From IMG/VR virus record IMGVR_UViG_3300031274_000003, positions 1-50,476 of that record: 50,476 nt of DNA. One strand, 5' to 3'. The position numbers were made by a program, and so were the translations under genes. The DNA comes from a virus. Shown piece after piece: positions 49,912-50,476 of the stretch (its first letter is position 1; the number at the start of each line of letters is the position of its first letter). The notes beneath the pieces are model-generated. The model saw nothing but the letters and a program-made list of their open reading frames with translations, searched no databases and was not told the origin of the DNA.

Positions 49912-50476
49912 TGATCACTTCTATTCTCGACGAAAGAGCGCCGGTATATTCCGGCATGGTTGTGGGACGCCCGCTTGAGCGCCGCACCGGTGTAGCGAGT
50001 GAGCGGATTTACTTCGGCAAAGGCGTATCCATTGCGCCGGCTAGCGATCTCACGCTAGACCCGGTTTTGAACCTGTTTACCGACACGCAGCAGTTTATGG
50101 GTGTGTCGGTTGCAGATACAACGCTGGAAGCGCTTGCCGATCCAGTTACCGGCATCCCCAACACCGCGCCGTTTGGTGCGCACAGCGCCAATAGACCGTT
50201 CGGCTATGTGCGGAAAGGGCTTATTTGGGTCCACTCCGACACCGCAATCACGTCCAGGGCGCTGGGTGTGTTTGTAAAGGATGAGGATGGTCTCGGCACG
50301 CCCGCGACAGTGCTTTCTACTGCTTTTGCGGCGGATTCCAGTGCGCTGTCGTTCACGGTGACTATTGCCGGGTTTGCCGTGCAGACTGTCACTATGCCCG
50401 CGGGCACTACGTCTCTGGCCGCTGCTGCGGCTCAAATCAACCTCCAAATTGCGGGAGGCTATGCGCAGGTTGTGGG
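49911..50476 (+). CDS. Capsid cement/decoration protein, N-terminal part (continues at 1)
   Basis: This is the start of the gene cut by the contig ends; it goes on in frame at 1-439 after allowing for the 174-base overlap. The N-terminal part has GMVVGRPLERRTGVASERI and TDTQQFMGVSVAD segments. A GAGGAGG site lies 12-18 bases before the ATG, which overlaps the previous stop. The head position between scaffold and capsid fits a cement or decoration protein. Confidence 0.75.
   Translation, partial: MITSILDERAPVYSGMVVGRPLERRTGVASERIYFGKGVSIAPASDLTLDPVLNLFTDTQQFMGVSVADTTLEALADPVTGIPNTAPFGAHSANRPFGYVRKGLIWVHSDTAITSRALGVFVKDEDGLGTPATVLSTAFAADSSALSFTVTIAGFAVQTVTMPAGTTSLAAAAAQINLQIAGGYAQVV
50303..50476. 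repeat. Terminal direct repeat, right copy
   Basis: This stretch equals bases 1-174 except G at 50430 where the left copy has A at 128. Confidence 0.97.

Overview
The window is the complete genome of a contractile-tailed (myovirus-type) double-stranded DNA phage. Bases 1-174 recur at 50303-50476 with one mismatch, so the contig closes on itself and the unique genome is about 50,302 bp. One head gene runs across the artificial ends (49911 to the end, then 1-439). The tail sheath (DUF3383), tube, baseplate plug, hub, spike, J and DUF2612 genes make this a small contractile system of the Pam3-like type rather than a T4-like one. The host is unknown. Two lipobox lipoproteins, an Amidase_3 endolysin and a soluble transglycosylase fit a Gram-negative host. 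The strong Shine-Dalgarno (SD) sites, including one that matches a 15-base GATCACCTCCTTTCT-type 16S tail, show ordinary bacterial translation. The metzincin-like lipoprotein would fit a Myxococcota/Bdellovibrionota-type host, but that is only a guess.

Layout. (1) 1-20184, plus strand: late genes in order for cement protein, major capsid, head-tail connectors, tail terminator, sheath, tube, tail chaperones (with a -1 frameshift signal), tape measure, Dit-like protein, plug, hub, spike, tip, wedge W/fibre fusion, J, DUF2612 wedge protein, propeller fibre and a BppU-like protein. (2) 20262-31598, minus strand: early operon with a PPC-motif protein, RyR protein, transglycosylase, RuvC-like resolvase, family A DNA polymerase, ssDNA-binding-like protein, SNF2-type helicase, PD-(D/E)XK nuclease, twin MazG-like proteins and small proteins. 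(3) 31599-31730: divergent control region with two related promoters that carry paired ATTTAAA sites. (4) 31731-37194, plus strand: second early operon of small proteins, a metalloprotease lipoprotein, zinc ribbons and a primase-helicase. (5) 37195-38061: AT-rich gene-free region with seven copies of a CAATAGGCC-type motif and a 21-bp inverted repeat, the best origin candidate. (6) 38062-42246, plus strand: ASCH protein, Cys-rich lipoprotein, two tiny basic peptides, PP-loop enzyme plus ParB-like protein, DUF3310, amidase and membrane protein. (7) 42247-42462: highly structured gene-free segment ending in an intrinsic terminator. (8) 42463-46855: tiny Lys-rich peptide, terminase small and large subunits, portal and Mu F-like protein. 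(9) 46856-48208, minus strand: five-gene accessory cassette with its own promoter, its first gene bracketed by a 35-bp direct repeat. (10) 48321-end: membrane protein, prohead protease/scaffold and cement protein, continuing into region 1.

The most unusual items are a tail terminator fused to a beta-helix plus nine 21-residue repeats, a baseplate wedge protein fused to a fibre, the structured RNA upstream of the terminase genes, the repeat-rich origin candidate, the shared promoter/operator family, and the tiny basic peptides with near-ideal ribosome sites.
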